NCBI GenBank assembly: GCA_963782475.1
Contig: CAWAJW010000003.1
Coordinates: 496,001-560,000, forward strand
DNA length: 64,000 nt
Direction: 5' to 3'
Origin: CAVQBP01 sp963782475
Lineage (GTDB): Bacteria > Bacteroidota > Ignavibacteria > Ignavibacteriales > Ignavibacteriaceae
The position numbers and the translations under genes are program-made. Below, one piece after another: positions 60,724 through 64,000 of this stretch; the first letter of the stretch is position 1, and each line of letters opens with the position of its first letter. The notes beneath the pieces were generated by a model, which had not been told where the DNA came from, made no database searches, and worked only from the letters and a program-made list of their open reading frames with translations.

Positions 60724-61842
60724 ATGAAAAATATCATTATTGTAATTTTATTATGTGTTATTTCGTTCAATTGCAAAAAGAAATTACCAACAGAAACACC
60801 AATCGATAATTCAAATGGAAATAACAACTTAACAACTGATACAATATTTGTCGGTGGTCAGTTTACATTTGCTGGAAATCAACAAGTAAATAACATAGCT
60901 ATGTGGGATGGAAAAGATTGGCACTCTCTCGGCGAGGGAATTAGAGGGAAAGACGCAGATGTAGAATGTATGGCATTTTATAAAGGAGATTTATATGCAG
61001 GAGGTTTTATTGATTCTGCTGGTGGAGTTGGTGCAAATCATATTGCAAAGTGGAATGGAGAGGAATGGTCTGCCGTAGGTAATGGGATAGATGGAAGAGT
61101 AACAAGCCTAATGGAATATAAGGGTGAGCTTTATGCCGGTGGTTGGTTTTATAGTGTAGGAGGGATAAAAGCTGGAAACATTGCCAAATGGAATGGAATT
61201 GATTGGTCACAGGTTGGCGAGGGATTATCCGACGAAGTATATACTTTGACAATCTATAACAATTTATTATATGCTGGCGGTTGGTTCACAAAAAATCCCC
61301 AAGGGTATTTTAACGCGAATAAAATAGCACGTTGGGATGGGGCAAAATGGGATACTGTAGGAAGCGGAATAACAGCAGATGTTTCCGGTGGAGGATGGGT
61401 ATATGCTCTAATAGTTTATAATAATGAACTTTATGCCTCTGGAAATTTTAATAAATGTGGTTCTGTTTCAGTTTCAAATATTGGGAGATGGAATGATACT
61501 TTTTGGGAATCTGTCGACAATATAACACTTTCTAACAGAACGTATTCTTCAGCGAATTATAAAAATGAACTTCATGTAGCAGGAGAGAGTGATTCAAAAG
61601 AATCGGAGTCCAGTCCTTATTATGCAACTTGGAATGGAAGTTCCTGGAAAATAAATAATTTCGAATTTGATGATTTACCACTGCGTCTATATTCTTCAGA
61701 TACCTACTTATATGTTGGTGGTTCGTTTACTAAGGTAAATGGATATAAAATAGTAAATGGAATATATAGGTGGGACGGGAATAGTGTCGAAAATTTAGAT
61801 TCAGGAGTTCAAGGTTATATATCTTCTATTCTATCAAAATAA
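60724..61842 (+). CDS. Lipoprotein with kelch-like beta-propeller repeats, 372 aa
   Basis: Signal peptide ending at lipobox SFNC (Cys18). The protein has repeated units of 'LYAGGxFxxAGGxxxxNIAxWxGxxWxxVGxGI', for example FVGGQFTFAGNQQVNNIAMW, NIAKWNGIDWSQVGEGL and LYVGGSFTKVNGYKIVNGIY. I count about six or seven, so a complete beta-propeller is plausible. Such proteins often sit on the cell surface. It is the last cassette gene; ATG follows GGGGAAATAAA with no recombining R' box upstream. Confidence 0.85.
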   Translation: MKNIIIVILLCVISFNCKKKLPTETPIDNSNGNNNLTTDTIFVGGQFTFAGNQQVNNIAMWDGKDWHSLGEGIRGKDADVECMAFYKGDLYAGGFIDSAGGVGANHIAKWNGEEWSAVGNGIDGRVTSLMEYKGELYAGGWFYSVGGIKAGNIAKWNGIDWSQVGEGLSDEVYTLTIYNNLLYAGGWFTKNPQGYFNANKIARWDGAKWDTVGSGITADVSGGGWVYALIVYNNELYASGNFNKCGSVSVSNIGRWNDTFWESVDNITLSNRTYSSANYKNELHVAGESDSKESESSPYYATWNGSSWKINNFEFDDLPLRLYSSDTYLYVGGSFTKVNGYKIVNGIYRWDGNSVENLDSGVQGYISSILSK

Positions 61843-61848
61843 AAAACC

Positions 61849-61908
61849 GACTAAAAATGCAATTTAAATTGACAGCATTTTACGCATTCGGCTTTTTGGA
61901 GATTTTAA
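61849..61908 (+). repeat. attC site 54 remnant, end of the array
   Basis: The R'' is degraded (GACTAAA), followed by AATGCAATTTAAATTGACAG and CATTTTACGCATTCGGCTTT. The similarity stops at about 61908. The 3' two-thirds of the site is missing. Confidence 0.85.
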
Positions 61909-61933
61909 AGATATTAAAATTTGGAGCATTGGA

Positions 61934-62083
61934 ATGAAACCAAAGGAAATATTTTTAAGATTACAACAACTTGTTAAAAAATATGATGCAGATGGGCAAG
62001 CTAATCTTTTTACTGAAGATGCAATTTGGGAACTTCCTTTTGCACCTGAAGGAACTTTAACCCCTCCCAAATTACCCGTTTAA
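61934..62083 (+). pseudogene. SnoaL-like (NTF2 fold) fragment, 49 aa
   Basis: MKPKEIFLRLQQLVKKYDAD then GQANLFTEDAIWELPFAPEG matches the first helices and strand of SnoaL-like proteins ('D.d..a.lfaeDa.we.Pf.p.g'). It stops after TLTPPKLPV, where a ~120-residue protein would continue. Probably a truncated chromosomal gene at the array boundary. Starts in the degraded attC region. Confidence 0.6.
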
Positions 62084-62168
62084 GTGGCTTAGGCGAATAA
62101 CAGAATATCCGATTTTGATTATATTAGAAATGCTTAATTAATAATTTTTCACCTGTTCAAAAAATTAT

Positions 62169-62552
62169 ATGGAAGTAAGACAATATAACTCAAACGGCAT
62201 TTACCTTAGGACCTATGAATCAATTGGTGAAGCTGCAAGAGCAGTTCATACTTACCAGGGAAACATTTCCAATGCTATTAAATTGGAGATAAAATCGAAG
62301 GGTTATTATTGGAAGAAAGCGGAAGGAACAAAAGAATTAAAAATAAAAGTAAGAAAATATAGAAGAGGGGGGAAGAGTATCCTGATTTTTAAAGAAGGAA
62401 AGCTCCTCTTTGAAACGTCAACAATGTCTGAAGCAGAAGATATTACAGGTATACCTCAATCAACTATTAGAAATAACTGCAGCGGAAAAGAAATTCAGAA
62501 CAAGAATTACTCTTTTAAATTTAAAGAAAATTCGAAAGTTTCTTCTGAATAG
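62169..62552 (+). CDS. Protein with NUMOD1-like DNA-binding repeats, 127 aa
   Basis: The first repeat runs VRQYNSNGIYLRTYESIGEA, then ARAVHTYQGNISNAIKLEI and KGYYWKKA. The second runs ILIFKEGKLLFETSTMSEAE, then DITGIPQSTIRNNCSGKEI and NYSFKF. This is the NUMOD1/ENR1-type helix-turn-helix repeat, usually found beside HNH or GIY-YIG homing endonucleases; no nuclease domain is fused here. No signal peptide. It is the first gene outside the array. Bases 62084-62168 are non-coding. Confidence 0.75.
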   Translation: MEVRQYNSNGIYLRTYESIGEAARAVHTYQGNISNAIKLEIKSKGYYWKKAEGTKELKIKVRKYRRGGKSILIFKEGKLLFETSTMSEAEDITGIPQSTIRNNCSGKEIQNKNYSFKFKENSKVSSE

Positions 62553-62593
62553 AATGATCATCTATTTTTAATTTTAACTGATAGAAAAAGTTT

Positions 62594-63932
62594 ATGAAGG
62601 AATCTGTTTTAGTAATTGACGATGAAAATGAACTTAGAAATCTTCTCTCAAAATTATTAAAGCTGGAGGATTTTACTACTTTCAGTGCAGAAAATGGCAG
62701 AAAAGGGCTGGAGATATTAAAGAAGGAAGATATCTCTGTTCTTATTGTAGATGTGAAGCTCCCCGATATAAACGGGATTGATCTTATTAGCAGTGTTAAG
62801 GAGATAAATCCTTTGTGTGAAGTAATAACATTAACAGCTTACGGAACAATAGAAGACGGTGTGCGTGCAATTAAAGAAGGAGCGTTTGATTATATAACTA
62901 AGGGAGATGAGGACAATAAAATTATCCCGCTTGTTCAGCGTGCAGTTGAAAAAGTTCAGCTAAAGAAAAGAATTGAACACCTTGAAAAAAGCGTCAGCCG
63001 GAAATTTAATTTTGACGCGATCTCCGGTAATTCAATTCTTATAAAGAATGCCAAAGAAATAGCATCTAAGGTTGCATTAACCGATACTCCTGTACTCCTT
63101 TTAGGTGAAACAGGTACCGGGAAAGAACTATTTGCACAAGCAATCCACTATTCAAGTAATAGAAAAGAAAGACCGTTTGTTGCGGTTAATTGCAGCGCTA
63201 TTGCAAAGGAGCTGCTTGAATCCGAAATGTTCGGATATAAATCCGGAGCATTTACCGGGGCAATTAAAAATAAAAAAGGATTGTTTGAAGAAGCTAATAC
63301 AGGGACATTATTTCTTGATGAAATAGGGGAACTTGATATCTCGCTTCAAGCTAAGCTTTTAAGAGTGCTTGAAACCAATGACTTCATTAAACCCGGCGAC
63401 ACTAAGCCTACACAAGTAGATGTAAGAATAATTGCTGCTACAAATCAAAACCTTGAAAAGGAAATTAAGGAAGGGGGTTTTCGATTCTGATCTTTTTTAC
63501 AGAATAAGCGTTATGAAAATTGAACTTCCTTCATTAAAAGATAGAAAAGAAGATATTACATTGTTAGCAGAATTTTTTGTCGACTTTTTCGGTAAAAAGC
63601 TGAATAAAAAAATCAGTAAGGTGTCCGGTTCTTTTTATGACAGAATAAAGCAGTATGATTTCCCGGGGAATATAAGGGAATTAAGAAATGTAATTGAACG
63701 GGCTGTTATTTTATCTGAAGGTGAACTCCTCAATGAAAATTTGTTACCGCATGAGTTCCTGTATGAATCAAAAAAAGAAATTTCCGCTTCTTTAAAACTT
63801 GAAGATATTGAAAAGCACCATATTATATCTGTTTTAGAAAAGACGAATAACAATAAGACAAAAGCTGCTGAAATTTTAGGAATAGGATTAACCACTCTTT
63901 ATAGGAAGCTGCAGGCTTATGGGTTGGAATAG
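62594..63932 (+). pseudogene. NtrC-family sigma-54 response regulator interrupted by a one-base frameshift
   Basis: Domains: receiver (residues 1-120, Asp9/Asp10, phospho-acceptor Asp53, Thr81, Lys103), AAA+ (about 140-370) with Walker A GETGTGKE at 171-178, GAFTGA at 218-223 and Walker B TLFLDE at 238-243, and a C-terminal Fis-type helix-turn-helix (NKTKAAEILGIGLTTLYRKL). Near 63486 an extra T (TTC-TGA) stops the frame after GGFRF; the next frame continues DLFYRISVMKIELPSLKDRK to the end, so 446 residues are restored. Without it the arginine finger and DNA-binding domain are missing. A sequencing error is possible. Confidence 0.85.
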
Positions 63933-64000
63933 TAGTGTTAATCCTGTAGTAACTTATGTAAGATTTAAGAGTAAGGTATTATATAGTGGAAAACTCGCCG

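Noticed and set aside
1..61908. Regularly spaced repeats as a CRISPR array
   Set aside because: The repeats are ~230 bp, imperfect and separated by 0.3-1.4 kb of genes; they have attC boxes and pair as integron sites. No cas genes are present.
62169..62552. Homing endonuclease call for the NUMOD1 protein
   Set aside because: Only the DNA-binding repeats are present; no HNH, GIY-YIG or LAGLIDADG motif in the 127 residues.
1..64000. tRNA or rRNA genes
   Set aside because: I saw no cloverleaf-like sequence or rRNA core motifs in the window; none can be supported by eye.

Overview
The window is almost entirely one integron cassette array. From base 1 to about 61,908 I count 55 attC recombination sites, partial sites or remnants, plus one partial duplicate. 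They separate roughly 54 small cassettes of about 0.5-1.6 kb. Each site starts with an R'' box (RYYYAAC, e.g. GCCTAAC) just after a gene and ends with an R' box (GTTRRRY, e.g. GTTAGGC) just before the next gene. The arms GCAATTTAAGTTGACAGC and GCTGCAACTTAATTGC pair with two extrahelical bases, as integron attC arms do. Most sites are 230-235 bp, much longer than classical attC sites. Gene polarity and attC order put attI and the integrase to the left of the window; neither is present here.

The DNA is very AT-rich. One cassette protein ends in a type IX secretion sorting domain with the NYPNPFNP motif, and many cassettes encode lipoproteins with short lipoboxes or PorT-like outer-membrane barrels. 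This points to the Bacteroidota/Ignavibacteriota side of the tree, with Ignavibacteria-like as my best guess.

The cassettes fall into four groups: (1) about ten toxin-antitoxin modules (HigBA, Phd/ParE, DinJ/YafQ, two BrnTA copies, a PF09720-like/RelE pair, YefM/RelE, two VapBC, one PIN/RHH); (2) about 25 exported proteins, mainly lipoproteins and barrels; (3) possible defence or nuclease genes (a TIR-domain protein, a HEPN-like protein, a broken HNH gene, a DUF4238-like gene, a RES-like relic); (4) gene-free or decayed cassettes. Most genes are on the plus strand. Four toxin-antitoxin cassettes are reversed.

Six near-identical 1.37-kb IS110-family (IS1111-like) elements sit at exactly the same point, immediately 3' of the R'' box. 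A second, different IS110-family element (34,519-36,092) lies in the L'' arm of another attC. In the six-copy element the non-coding DNA beyond the transposase stop contains two short stretches that match the two halves of the attC target. This is what a bridge RNA (seekRNA) guiding insertion would look like. Four of the five perfect matches to the left guide in the window are occupied.

The array ends at about 61.9 kb with a truncated attC. It is followed by an SnoaL-like fragment, a NUMOD1-repeat protein and a sigma-54 response regulator interrupted by one frameshift. Frameshifts and nonsense codons are common across the window. Some may be real cassette decay and some may be assembly errors.
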